Notes: generated from the sequence alone by a model not told the origin. Positions 17,172 to 26,159 are shown, counted from the stretch's first letter. The stretch is 64,000 bases of DNA from Aquisalinus luteolus (GCF_009712425.2 NZ_VCJR02000001.1:124001-188000); one strand, 5' to 3'. Program-made: numbers and translations.

Positions 17172-18179
17172 ATGAAATACTTATCTTTGATATTGGCCAT
17201 CTGTCTTTGCGCTGGCTGTGACGATGCAGCGGATGTTGCCGCAAATAGTTTTCCGCAATGTTCCGCGCCAGTGGTCGGAGCGCCGGCGGAGCAGTCGGAC
17301 AATATGGTTTTTGTGAAGGGGGGCGCGTTCATATTCGGGCGCAATGACGGTTATCCCGAGGAAGCCTATGAGTCGACCGTGACCCTGCCAGATTTCTGGA
17401 TCGACAAATATGAGGTCACCAACCGGCAGTATGAGGCTTTCGTGGAAGCGACCGGCTATGTGACCGTCGCTGAGCGAGCCCCGAACCCTGAGGATTATCC
17501 GGGCATCGATCCATCTTTACTCATGCCCGGCTCTGCTGTCTTCCGGGCGCCTGATGCAGTCAATGGCGACCAGTTCCTGCAATGGTGGTCATTCGTGCCG
17601 GGTGCCGACTGGCGCCATCCCGCAGGGCCGGAAAGCTCTATACATGGCAAGGAAGATTATCCGGTCGTGCATATCGCCTATGAGGATGCGAAGGCCTATG
17701 CCGATTGGATGGGGCGTGACCTGCCGACGGAAGCGCAATGGGAGTATGCTGCCAGAAATCAGCAGCGCAATGAGGCTGAACAGCCCGTGGATGAGGCGGG
17801 GCGATATCAAGCCAATTTCTGGCAGGGCGTTTTTCCGGTCATGAACAATGCCGATGACGGCTTCGAGGGGCTGGCGCCGGTCGGTTGCTATGCGCCTAAT
17901 CCGCAAGGAGCCTATGACATGGTCGGTAACGTCTGGGAGTGGACTGGTGACTGGTACAGGCCGGGCCATGATAACATCGATCGTACGGCTCCTGCCGGTC
18001 CCCTGAAAAGCGACAGTTATGACCCTAACAACCCGGATACCATATCCCGTGTTATAAAGGGCGGTTCCTATCTGTGCGCACGCAATTACTGCCAGCGTTA
18101 TCGCCCGGAAGCGCGCCATGCGCAGGACACAGGTCTCGGCACGAGCCATATTGGCTTCAGGACCGTCGTGAATGAATGA
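17172..18179 (+). CDS. Formylglycine-generating enzyme (FGE/SUMF1)-like lipoprotein, copy 2
   Basis: A 335-residue FGE-sulfatase domain protein. The start ATG at 17172 gives a classical lipoprotein signal ending CAGC; an in-frame ATG at 17148 adds eight residues and is less likely. GGAFIFGRNDGYPEE, YEVTNRQYEAF, WEYAARN, GNVWEWTGDW and GGSYLCARNYCQRYR are visible; the last keeps both cysteines that correspond to the SUMF1 catalytic pair. It is more diverged from copy 1 than the galT and galK copies are from each other, with an insertion before the GGSY motif. Probable role: sulfatase activation in the periplasm, with the sulfatase elsewhere. Confidence 0.8.
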   Translation: MKYLSLILAICLCAGCDDAADVAANSFPQCSAPVVGAPAEQSDNMVFVKGGAFIFGRNDGYPEEAYESTVTLPDFWIDKYEVTNRQYEAFVEATGYVTVAERAPNPEDYPGIDPSLLMPGSAVFRAPDAVNGDQFLQWWSFVPGADWRHPAGPESSIHGKEDYPVVHIAYEDAKAYADWMGRDLPTEAQWEYAARNQQRNEAEQPVDEAGRYQANFWQGVFPVMNNADDGFEGLAPVGCYAPNPQGAYDMVGNVWEWTGDWYRPGHDNIDRTAPAGPLKSDSYDPNNPDTISRVIKGGSYLCARNYCQRYRPEARHAQDTGLGTSHIGFRTVVNE

Positions 18180-18542
18180 TAGACTTAGCTGTGTTGCTGG
18201 CAGCTGAAGCAGATTTTTTTCGTTCTGAAACCACCAAACCTCCTTGCAGATATACTCTCTTCAGGGTGATCTGAGATGTCGGATCGGTCAGCCCGGCTCT
18301 TTCCCCGCCATCATATTCTTGCGCAAGAACGCCTCCTTGTACGATTGCTGGTGCGGGTTGGATACCGGTTCGTGCCTGCTGAGAGCCGCCTTGTCCGGGC
18401 AGTAGATGGTTCTGCCAAAAAGGAAGGGTGATGCGAACCGCAGTCAATTGATTTGCCCGGCGTGATAGCGGTAAGTATGGTCTGATAAAAAACGTATCAC
18501 GGCTGTCGAACCTGACAGTGGCAAGGGGATGCAAGGGTAGGG
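18180..18542. other. Intergenic region before the cytochrome c operon
   Basis: A 363-bp stretch with no credible ORF. A run of seven T at about 18214-18220, downstream of weak dyads, could end transcription of the FGE gene. The remainder presumably carries the promoter of the cytochrome operon. I see none of the palindromic operators found elsewhere in the window. Confidence 0.4.
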
Positions 18543-19979
18543 ATGTCGAACAATAATTCTGATCGACCTGCAAGCACTGCAGGCAGTTCTGTCGTCTGGG
18601 CGCTTGGCGCATGCGCGCTGGGGGCGATAGTGTGTTTCGGCATCTTCCTGATGCTATTTGGTTATGTAGGCTCAAGAGGCCCATCGGGTCCCGGCTCAGC
18701 CGGTGGCCAGATGATGGCGCGGACGGACGGGGCCGATGTTGCTGAACGTCAGCAAGTCGCTTTCGACGATGCCTCCCTCGCCCGGGGCAAGGCGATCTAC
18801 GCCCAGGCCTGTGTCGCCTGTCATGGGCAGAACATGCGCGGTGGTGTCGGGTTCAACCTGGTCGATGGCGAATGGGTGCATGGCGCCTCGCCTGAAGCGA
18901 TCCTGAGCAATATCAAGACAGGCTTCCCCGACCGCGGCATGGTCGGGTTCGAGAGCCTCTATAGCGACGAAGAGCTTCAGGATGTCGTCGATTACATCCG
19001 CTCGCGCCGCGAGGGCTGGGAAAGCGGACGCTATGCGATCTGGCCGATCGCCGCGGATATTGCGCGGGATGACTTTTCCTTTGAACAGGTCATGCAGGAC
19101 GAGCCGACCAAGGCTGGCCGCTTCGGCGCAGGCCTTGTCGATTACGGCCTTCCCGAGATGGAGAATTTCGCGATGGTCGTCGATGGCACGATCCATATTC
19201 CGGCTGGTACACCGGCCGGCGTGTGGGTGCAGGCTGGTGGCGGCGGCGGCGTAGAGGTCACCATCGATGGAGAGCCGGTCGAGCCGGTCTACGATCTGGC
19301 AGGGGCGATCTATCCGATCGATCAAGGGGTTCATGACCTGACCATTGCCTACAGCACCGCCGACAAGCCGAACTGGTACTCCGGCAACCTGAATATTGTC
19401 GTCCTCAACCCGGAAACCGGGGAGCGGGCCTTCCCGTTGAGCGAGGCGGGGAAAAGCTTCCTCAACGATACATCTTTCGTAATCGACGCGCAGCAGCGAC
19501 CGCGCGTGATCCGCCGTGTAGTGAATAACCTGCCGTCATCGACGATCTCGGTCGGCCTGCCATCGGGCATGAATTTCGGCTTCAACACGAAATCCTGCGC
19601 CATTGTCGGCGCATGGGAAGGGGACTTCCTCGATATCGGACCCAATATCGACGGCCGCGGCGATGCGCCCTCGGTTCCCCTGGGGGAGTGGATGTTCCAT
19701 GAGCCGCAAGCGATTGCGCTGAGCCAACAGGGCGACTGCCGCTATGTTGGAACGTCCCTGCAGGATGACGGCGCGCCGGTCTTTGCCTTCGAACTCGGCG
19801 GCGTACCCTATACCGTAAGCGGGCAAGCCACCGATGGCGGCATGGCGTTCGTCTATGCCGCTGCGCAAGGCCGTTCTGCTGGTGCGGTGAGCATGCCCGA
19901 GGTCGATGGTGTCGAGATGCGGGTCGAACAGGCGGGCGCGCAGACGCGGGTCCTGCTGGAAAGGACACGAGCGCAATGA
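18543..19979 (+). CDS. Membrane-anchored cytochrome c with C-terminal beta-rich domains
   Basis: A 478-residue protein. Residues ~17-43 form one transmembrane anchor, followed by a Gly/Ser/Pro-rich linker. A monoheme cytochrome c domain carries CVACHG (C90, C93, H94) and a candidate axial Met in GMVGFESLY at ~130. The remaining ~300 residues are beta-rich: HIPAGTPAGVWVQAGGGGG with a following VDG/IDQGVHDLTIAY pattern resembles PA14-like sugar-binding modules. It should sit on the periplasmic face and accept electrons. Its stop overlaps the start of the propeller gene (ATGA), so the two are coupled, and the propeller protein is the likely redox partner. Confidence 0.8.
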   Translation: MSNNNSDRPASTAGSSVVWALGACALGAIVCFGIFLMLFGYVGSRGPSGPGSAGGQMMARTDGADVAERQQVAFDDASLARGKAIYAQACVACHGQNMRGGVGFNLVDGEWVHGASPEAILSNIKTGFPDRGMVGFESLYSDEELQDVVDYIRSRREGWESGRYAIWPIAADIARDDFSFEQVMQDEPTKAGRFGAGLVDYGLPEMENFAMVVDGTIHIPAGTPAGVWVQAGGGGGVEVTIDGEPVEPVYDLAGAIYPIDQGVHDLTIAYSTADKPNWYSGNLNIVVLNPETGERAFPLSEAGKSFLNDTSFVIDAQQRPRVIRRVVNNLPSSTISVGLPSGMNFGFNTKSCAIVGAWEGDFLDIGPNIDGRGDAPSVPLGEWMFHEPQAIALSQQGDCRYVGTSLQDDGAPVFAFELGGVPYTVSGQATDGGMAFVYAAAQGRSAGAVSMPEVDGVEMRVEQAGAQTRVLLERTRAQ

Positions 19980-21478
19980 GAACGATCAAGATGAAAATGC
20001 TGGCTGGCGCAGCACTGGTGCTCCCGATCCTTTCCGGCAACGTGCTGGCCCAGGACGATATGGTCGGCAATCCGGCCTATATTCCCGACGGGTACAGGCT
20101 GGAGGCCATCGCCCTGCCGGCTGATGTGCCGTTCCACGCAACCGGGCTGGATATTGATGAAGCAGGCACCGTGGCCGTTGCGACGCGTCTCGGTGATGTC
20201 TGGATACTCGATGCAGAGGCGGCCGCCGGCACACCTGCGCCTAGCGACTGGACACTGTTTGCCGAGGGGTTGAACGAGCCGACCGGCCTGATGTGGGACA
20301 CGGACGGAACAATACTGGTCGGTCAGAAGTCGGAACTGACCCGTCTTGTCGACCGGGACGGCGATGGCCGCGCCGATGATTATTTGAACCTGGCGAGCGA
20401 CTGGGAATTCCACGACAATTATCATGAATACAATTTCTCGCCGGTGCGTGACGGCGAGGGCAATCTCGTCGGTACACTGAATCTGGGCCATAACGTGCCA
20501 AATGGCTATTCATGGGGTGATCGACCGGTCATGGTCTCGGCGGGCGGGCATCGCGGCTGGGCCTACAGGATCACGCCAGAGGGCGAGTTCTCCTTTTTCG
20601 CCTCCGGGCTGAGATCGCCGGCAGGCGTTGGGGTAAGCCCGGACGGTCTCGTCTATTATACCGATAACCAGGGCGACTGGGTGCCGACCTCCAAACTCCA
20701 TATCCTGGAGGAGGGGGGCTTCTACGGCCATCCGTCTTCGCTGCGCGATCATCCGGACTATACGATCGAAAAACTGGATGCCATGTCGGTCGAGGATTTC
20801 GCCCAGATGAGCGAAACGCCGGTCGTCTGGATCCCTCATCAGGAAGTGGCTAACTCGCCCGGCAATCCGGAGTGGGATACGACCGGTGGCGCGTTCGGCC
20901 CGTTCGAGGGGCAGATTTTCGTCGGCGACCAGACGCAATCGAATGTCTTCCGTGTGCTGCTGGAAACTGTCAATGGCCAGCGCCAGGGCGCGGTCATCAA
21001 TTTTGCCAACAAGTTTCAGAGCGGCAATATCCGGCTGGCGTTTCATCCCGGTGGCGCGCTGTGGGTCGGGCAGACGGCCCGGGGCTGGGGCGCTGTAGGG
21101 TCGAAGCCGTTCGGGATCGAACGGGTTGTCTGGGATGGCGAAACGCAGCCCTTCGAACTGCATGATATTTCGATGACGGCGGACGGTTTCCGCCTCGATT
21201 TCACCGGGGCGGTCGATCCGGAGAGCCTGTCGCCGTCAGCCTTTGCCGCCGAGCAATGGCATTATAATTATAGCGACGCCTATGGCTCAGGAAAAATCGA
21301 CCTGACCGCTGTCGACATCCAGTCGGTCGACATTGCAGAGGATGGTATGTCCGTCTCGATCGCGGTGGAGCAGACGCCGGGCACCGTCATGTCCATCGAC
21401 TTCTCTGCCTTGCGCAGCGAGGATGGCCGGTCGGCGAGCGTATCCAAGGTCTATTATACCGTGAATACGACGATGTGA
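19976..21478 (+). CDS. Secreted beta-propeller, sugar/sorbosone-dehydrogenase-like
   Basis: A 500-residue protein with an N-terminal signal peptide (cleavage after NVLA). It contains repeated propeller strands such as GLDIDEAGTVAVATRLGDVW, EGLNEPTGLMWDTDG, GLRSPAGVGVSPDG and NSPGNPEWDTTGGAFGPFEGQIFVGD. This pattern belongs to the group of soluble PQQ-type glucose/sorbosone dehydrogenase-like and 'membrane-bound dehydrogenase' propellers. A ~100-residue C-terminal beta domain follows. Overlap with the cytochrome c gene suggests that it oxidises a sugar and passes electrons to that heme. PQQ or other cofactor binding is not proven; a purely structural or lectin role is possible. Confidence 0.7.
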   Translation: MRTIKMKMLAGAALVLPILSGNVLAQDDMVGNPAYIPDGYRLEAIALPADVPFHATGLDIDEAGTVAVATRLGDVWILDAEAAAGTPAPSDWTLFAEGLNEPTGLMWDTDGTILVGQKSELTRLVDRDGDGRADDYLNLASDWEFHDNYHEYNFSPVRDGEGNLVGTLNLGHNVPNGYSWGDRPVMVSAGGHRGWAYRITPEGEFSFFASGLRSPAGVGVSPDGLVYYTDNQGDWVPTSKLHILEEGGFYGHPSSLRDHPDYTIEKLDAMSVEDFAQMSETPVVWIPHQEVANSPGNPEWDTTGGAFGPFEGQIFVGDQTQSNVFRVLLETVNGQRQGAVINFANKFQSGNIRLAFHPGGALWVGQTARGWGAVGSKPFGIERVVWDGETQPFELHDISMTADGFRLDFTGAVDPESLSPSAFAAEQWHYNYSDAYGSGKIDLTAVDIQSVDIAEDGMSVSIAVEQTPGTVMSIDFSALRSEDGRSASVSKVYYTVNTTM

Positions 21479-21566
21479 GTGATGCGTGTCCGGCACCCAT
21501 GGTGCCTGAATAGAGTAACGACAAACCAATGGGCCTGAAGCGGCTGATCAGGGAGCGAGAGACGAT

Positions 21567-22661
21567 ATGACCATAACCAGAAACCGCAAGGACAGCGTGA
21601 CATTCCGTGTGGGGATGATGGCCTTTCTGGCAGGCCTGGGTGTCAGCGCCTGCGGCAATGCTGATGATGCTGCCGAGACCGCACCTGTTGAGGACAGCAC
21701 TCAGGCTGTGCCGAGCGGGACACCTGCCGTAGCGCCGACAAAGGCGGAGAAAACCGCCGATCTCGATGTGGCGGGGGGCGGTGCCCCCGTCGAGAGCCAC
21801 GCGGTTGCGCAGGCAGGCTCGCAATTTGCGGTCATCAACGGCCCGGAGATTTTTGTCGCTGCCGAGGCCCAGTTCCCGGACAGCCCGTCCGCCGTGCAAC
21901 GACCCAACAGCGAGTTTACCATCGGTTATTCCGGTACGCCGACCCTGCCGGACGGCAAATGGCGGGTGCATGATCCGGAGCGCCCGCGGCCCGAGGTCGT
22001 GGAGCCGCAAGGGGGCGTTTTCGTGCCGCCACCCTCGGACGCTGTCGTCCTCTTCGACGGCACCAGCTTTGACGGGTTCCGGACAGCCAATGACGGTGCG
22101 CCGGACTGGGTAGTGGAAAATGGCTCGCTGCGCGTGCCCAGCGACATTCCCCACACCGTCAGTGCAGATATCATTTCCAACCGGGAATTCGGGGACGCGC
22201 AATATCATATCGAGTGGCGCTCACCGCAGGAGCCGGTCAGCGGTTCGCAGGGGCGCGGCAATAGCGGCATCTTCCTGATGGGGCGTTATGAGGTGCAGGT
22301 GCTCGATTCCTATCAGAACGAGACCTATGCCGACGGTCAGGCATCCGCGATCTATGGCTGGAAGCCGCCGCTCAACAACGCGACGCTGCCGCCGGGCGAA
22401 TGGCAGTCCTATGACATCGTGTTCGAGGCACCGCGCTTCGATGAGGCCGGCGAGCTGCTGAGCCCCGCATTCGTCACCGTTTTTCATAACGGCATCCTGA
22501 CCCAGTATCGCCAGAATTTCCTCGGATCGTCAGGCTATCAGAACATCCTTCCCTATGAGGCGCATCCGCCGCAGGGGCCGCTGCGCCTGCAGGACCACGG
22601 CAATCCGGTGGAGTATCGCAATATCTGGGTGAGGGAACTCGATCTCGATTCCAACGACTGA
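21567..22661 (+). CDS. DUF1080 3-keto-disaccharide hydrolase-type lipoprotein
   Basis: A 364-residue protein with a lipoprotein-like leader (GLGVSACG). A low-complexity Ala/Pro/Glu linker of ~100 residues follows, then a DUF1080 (PF06439) domain from about residue 155: VVLFDGTSFDGFRT, GNSGIFLMGRYEVQVLDSYQ, and PPGEWQSYDIVF. Characterised members cleave 3-keto-glycosides. The preceding two genes could make the 3-keto group, so the operon could perform oxidation-assisted glycoside cleavage in the periplasm or at the outer membrane. The domain call is strong; the substrate is unknown. Confidence 0.82.
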   Translation: MTITRNRKDSVTFRVGMMAFLAGLGVSACGNADDAAETAPVEDSTQAVPSGTPAVAPTKAEKTADLDVAGGGAPVESHAVAQAGSQFAVINGPEIFVAAEAQFPDSPSAVQRPNSEFTIGYSGTPTLPDGKWRVHDPERPRPEVVEPQGGVFVPPPSDAVVLFDGTSFDGFRTANDGAPDWVVENGSLRVPSDIPHTVSADIISNREFGDAQYHIEWRSPQEPVSGSQGRGNSGIFLMGRYEVQVLDSYQNETYADGQASAIYGWKPPLNNATLPPGEWQSYDIVFEAPRFDEAGELLSPAFVTVFHNGILTQYRQNFLGSSGYQNILPYEAHPPQGPLRLQDHGNPVEYRNIWVRELDLDSND

Positions 22662-22702
22662 CCCAAATACAATCATTCCGTAAACTGTAAAAGTGAGTAT
22701 CG

Positions 22703-24571
22703 ATGTCTATTTCCACTGCCGTGATGGTGCTGCTTGCCATCCAGCCTGCCAGCAATGCAACGCCTGACGTGAGCAACACAGCCAATGATGGCGACACGAT
22801 TGTCGTGCGCGCCCAGCGCCTCGTCGATCCGGCAGCGGTCAGTGTAGAGACAATCGATGTTCGGGGCATTGACGCCCTGGGCGATGTGAAAAGCGTTCTG
22901 GAAACCTCGCCCAGCGTCAGCATTGTCAGCCCTGGCCCGGCCGGCGCGACGGAAATCCTGTTGCGTGGCGGTGATGCGAACTTCACGGCGGTCACGGTTG
23001 ACGGCGTGCGTCTCAACGATGTGACCGACAGCCGTGGCGGTGCCGTCGATGTCGGTGCCATCGCCCCGTTCGAGATCGGCAGGATCAACATCTACAAGGG
23101 GGCTGTCTCGGTGCTCGAAGGCAGCGACGCCCTGTCCGGCCAGATTGCCCTGGAAACGGATGACCCGCGCGACGGGCCCCGCGCCGAGGCGATGCTGCGC
23201 GTAGCCGATCAGGGCCTTGGCTCTGTCAATGGGCGGTGGTCACCCTTGCGGGACGAGGCATTGGCGCTGTCGGTGACAGGCACGTGGTTCGATTTCGGCG
23301 ACGGGCCTGCAGGCCAGACATACTCACGATCCAGCCTTGGCGTGAAGATGAGCGGCGCGGCAGGCAGTGGCCGCTGGGTCGCTTCTGCTCGCGTGGGAGA
23401 AACCTCGCGCGAAGCGTTCGCCGATGCCAGTGGCGGGAACCGTTTCGCGGCAACGCCGGATCTTGAGCAGCGCGATGCACGGTTATCCACCCTCTCCCTG
23501 CGCTATGGCGCGGGTGAGACGGCTGGCTGGTCGCCGAGTGTCGCCTTCACCTATCTGCACCGGACAGAAGACCGCGACACACCAGCCGCGCCGCCACAAG
23601 TGCCGGCGGGCACAAGCGACAGCACGTTCGAGCGCATGACACTGGTCGGCACGGCGACCCGATCCCTGTCACAGGACTGGCAGGCACTGGCGGGTGCGGA
23701 AATCGTCCAGGAAAAAGGCGAGACCACCGGCAGCCTCGATTATGGGTTTCCGTTGCCGGTCGATTTCGAGCTGGAGCGCACGACGCCGTCCGTCTTTGCG
23801 GAGGTGCGCCGGGATAGCGCTGCACGCGGCGATGGCGGGGCTTTCGATCTCTATGCCGGTATCCGAGCCGATTATGTGGATACGGAAGAATTAGTACCGA
23901 CCGTTCGGGCGGGCGGCGAGTATCACCTGCCAGACAATGGCACTTCCGTCTATGCCAGCATCGGCACAGGGTTCAAGGCGCCGAGCTTTTACGCCGTTGG
24001 CGACCCGCTGGTCGGCAATCCCGATCTGGAAGACGAGACCAGCATCACTGGTGAAGTCGGCCTGCGCCATGCGATTGGCGAAGTCACGGCAGTTGACCTG
24101 TCGGTCTATCATTCCAGCTACAAGGATCTGATCGATTTCGACGGTGCCACCTTCAGCCTCGTCAACCGGGCAGAGGTCGAGGTGACGGGCATCGAGGCGA
24201 GCCTCACCCACGAAATTGGTGCGCATGCGTTCTCGGCCTTCGGCACACAGATGAACACGCAAGCGCCCGACGGCGCTGTGCTGTTGCGGCCAGACTGGCG
24301 CGCCGGTGCGACATGGGCATGGTCGCAGGACCGGATCAACGCCTATGCCTCTTATCGCATTCGCGGCGAGATCGAGGCGTCGTCAGTGCCGACCGGCATC
24401 GTCACTCTGGACCCGTCACAACGGCTTGATCTGTATGCGGGCTATGAGCTGACCGACGGGCTTCAGCTGGCGCTGACTGCGGATAATCTGCTCGACAGCG
24501 AGACGGAAGCGCAGCCTGGCTTCACCCCGATGGGGCGACGTCTGGGCATCAGGCTCGATATCGCATACTGA
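22703..24571 (+). CDS. TonB-dependent receptor, BtuB-size
   Basis: A 622-residue outer-membrane receptor. A short N-terminal leader is followed by a plug domain (VLETSPSVSIVSPGPAGATEILLRGGDAN, VDGVRL, IEIYKG-like INIYKGAVSVLEGSDALSG). The beta-barrel ends in the C-terminal pattern PMGRRLGIRLDIAY with a terminal aromatic. The length resembles the BtuB/CirA class rather than the ~900-1000-residue polysaccharide receptors. It lies 41 bp after the DUF1080 gene and before a LacI regulator, so it probably imports the substrate or product of the cytochrome/DUF1080 system. Confidence 0.88.
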   Translation: MSISTAVMVLLAIQPASNATPDVSNTANDGDTIVVRAQRLVDPAAVSVETIDVRGIDALGDVKSVLETSPSVSIVSPGPAGATEILLRGGDANFTAVTVDGVRLNDVTDSRGGAVDVGAIAPFEIGRINIYKGAVSVLEGSDALSGQIALETDDPRDGPRAEAMLRVADQGLGSVNGRWSPLRDEALALSVTGTWFDFGDGPAGQTYSRSSLGVKMSGAAGSGRWVASARVGETSREAFADASGGNRFAATPDLEQRDARLSTLSLRYGAGETAGWSPSVAFTYLHRTEDRDTPAAPPQVPAGTSDSTFERMTLVGTATRSLSQDWQALAGAEIVQEKGETTGSLDYGFPLPVDFELERTTPSVFAEVRRDSAARGDGGAFDLYAGIRADYVDTEELVPTVRAGGEYHLPDNGTSVYASIGTGFKAPSFYAVGDPLVGNPDLEDETSITGEVGLRHAIGEVTAVDLSVYHSSYKDLIDFDGATFSLVNRAEVEVTGIEASLTHEIGAHAFSAFGTQMNTQAPDGAVLLRPDWRAGATWAWSQDRINAYASYRIRGEIEASSVPTGIVTLDPSQRLDLYAGYELTDGLQLALTADNLLDSETEAQPGFTPMGRRLGIRLDIAY

Positions 24572-24695
24572 TATTGCCGCGGATCTGCGGGTTTGTGGCT
24601 TTCTCGACATACTCCTGAAAGTTGTTATATCCTTGCCCGATCCAGGTGCCGGACTGGGGCGTTACTGTCCGGCCTGTTTACTGGCAGGGAATCTG

Positions 24696-25730
24696 ATGGC
24701 TGAAATCGAGAGACTGCCGACCATAGCCGATGTTGCGCGGGCATGCGGGGTATCGATGCGCACGGTCTCCCGGGTGATCAACGGTGCAAGAAACGTCAAA
24801 CCCGCGACCCGCGTGAAGATCGAACAGGAGATCGAGCGGCTGAAGTTCCGCCCCAATCCACAGGCGCGCGGGCTTGCCGCCAGCCGCTCCTACCTGCTCG
24901 GTCTCGTCTATGACATGCCCAACGCGCTCTATCTCGACACTATCCAGCGCGGCATCACGGGCACATGCCGCTCTTCCGGATACGAACTGGTGATCCATCC
25001 CTGCGAAAGCACAGGCAGTGATACCGTGATCGCCGATACACTCTCGTTCGTGCGCCGGTCCAATATCGACGGGCTTATCGTCTTGCCCCCTGTCTCGGAA
25101 ATGGCGGCCTTGCCGCCAGCGCTGGACGAGGCTGGTGTCGACTATGTGCTGCTGGCTTCTGTCGATCTGGTGGACCCGGTTCACCTGGTGCGATCGGCCG
25201 AGCGGCTAGCCTGTGAGGACATGACGCGTCACCTGATCGAACTCGGGCACAGGGATATCGCCTTCATCAGCGGACCATCGGATTATCGCTCTACCCGAGA
25301 ACGGCTCGAAGGCTTCCGCGATGCATTCAGGGCAGCCGGACTGGCGCTGAACGAAGAGCTGATCCTCAAGGGAGACTATGGCTATCACTCGGGATACAGC
25401 GCCGGGAATGCGCTGTTCTCCCGCCGCCAGAAGCCCACAGCCATTTTTGCGAGCAATGACGAAATGGCCTTCGGCGTTTTCAATGCTGCGGCTGAAGCGG
25501 GGATGAGTGTTCCCAACGATGTTTCGGTTTGCGGTTTCGACGATGTGGTTTTCGCCGAGCGGACATTGCCTTCCCTTACCACGATCCGCCGGCCGTCCCT
25601 GGCCATGGCATCGCTGGCGACGGAAAAGCTCATTGCGCTGATCGAGGGGCGTGACGATGTTGCGAACCGGATGCAGGCTGTTGTGCCGCTAGAGCTGATC
25701 TTGCGCAATTCCACAGCCGCCAGGCGCTGA
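24696..25730 (+). CDS. LacI-family transcriptional regulator
   Basis: A 344-residue repressor-type protein. The N-terminal helix-turn-helix reads TIADVARACGVSMRTVSRVING, with the hinge FRPNPQARGLAASRS. The periplasmic-binding-like core includes SNDEMAFGVFNAA and CGFDDVVFAERTLPSLTTIRRP. The start ATG at 24696 places the HTH at the usual N-terminal position. The perfect palindrome ATGCCAGCGCTGGCAT 150 bp downstream is a plausible operator for it, governing the following TonB receptor and possibly rhamnogalacturonan genes. The ligand is unknown. Confidence 0.9.
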   Translation: MAEIERLPTIADVARACGVSMRTVSRVINGARNVKPATRVKIEQEIERLKFRPNPQARGLAASRSYLLGLVYDMPNALYLDTIQRGITGTCRSSGYELVIHPCESTGSDTVIADTLSFVRRSNIDGLIVLPPVSEMAALPPALDEAGVDYVLLASVDLVDPVHLVRSAERLACEDMTRHLIELGHRDIAFISGPSDYRSTRERLEGFRDAFRAAGLALNEELILKGDYGYHSGYSAGNALFSRRQKPTAIFASNDEMAFGVFNAAAEAGMSVPNDVSVCGFDDVVFAERTLPSLTTIRRPSLAMASLATEKLIALIEGRDDVANRMQAVVPLELILRNSTAARR

Positions 25731-25741
25731 CCCGCAACCCG

Positions 25742-25761
25742 GCGCACCACAGATGGTGCGC
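25742..25761 (+). terminator. Hairpin after the LacI gene
   Basis: GCGCACC and GGTGCGC form a perfect 7-bp stem with a 6-base loop 11 bp after the stop. No good T-run follows, so it is only a possible terminator. Confidence 0.4.
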
Positions 25762-25880
25762 GCATGATTTCACTTCATTTGTACACAGAGACGAGCTCGG
25801 CGCATGTGTGGCAGCGCGACCACGCCGTTGTGGATGTTTGCCCGTTTGAGCACTAGCGCAAGGATTTGCCTTTACAAGAG

Positions 25881-25896
25881 ATGCCAGCGCTGGCAT
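25881..25896. promoter_or_regulatory. Perfect 16-bp palindrome, candidate LacI-type operator
   Basis: ATGCCAGCGCTGGCAT is a perfect 16-bp palindrome in the 429-bp region between the LacI gene and the 1036-residue TonB receptor. Size, symmetry and the central AGCGCT resemble LacI-family operators. The adjacent LacI protein is the natural candidate. It lies 22 bp upstream of the IclR-type site at 25919. Confidence 0.6.
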
Positions 25897-25918
25897 ATTT
25901 CCAATATCTTGAAACTTA

Positions 25919-25933
25919 TCCCACAATGCGGGA
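25919..25933. promoter_or_regulatory. IclR-type 15-bp palindrome (TCCCACAATGCGGGA)
   Basis: TCCCACAATGCGGGA matches two other sites in the window, at 40687-40701 and 41613-41627, which flank the IclR-family regulator gene. IclR proteins typically bind short palindromes of this size. Here it lies 227 bp upstream of the TonB receptor start, so the receptor would join the regulon of the IclR protein encoded at 40759. Confidence 0.65.
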
Positions 25934-26159
25934 TTTTGAAAAAGGACCGCGGAAAGGACTGGTGTTAAGCGAAACAAGATGACGGCGGGAGACACAAGAC
26001 AGCATCCCAGGCGGATTGTCCGGCCTGATACGCGTCTGTCCTGAACCGCCAGCAAGCCACTCCGGTGCAAATCGATCAGCCAGCCTGAAATAACAAGAAC
26101 AGGGGCAGCTGCGTCAGGACCGGAGTGAATGGAAATCCCTGATTAAGGAGGAAACAATC

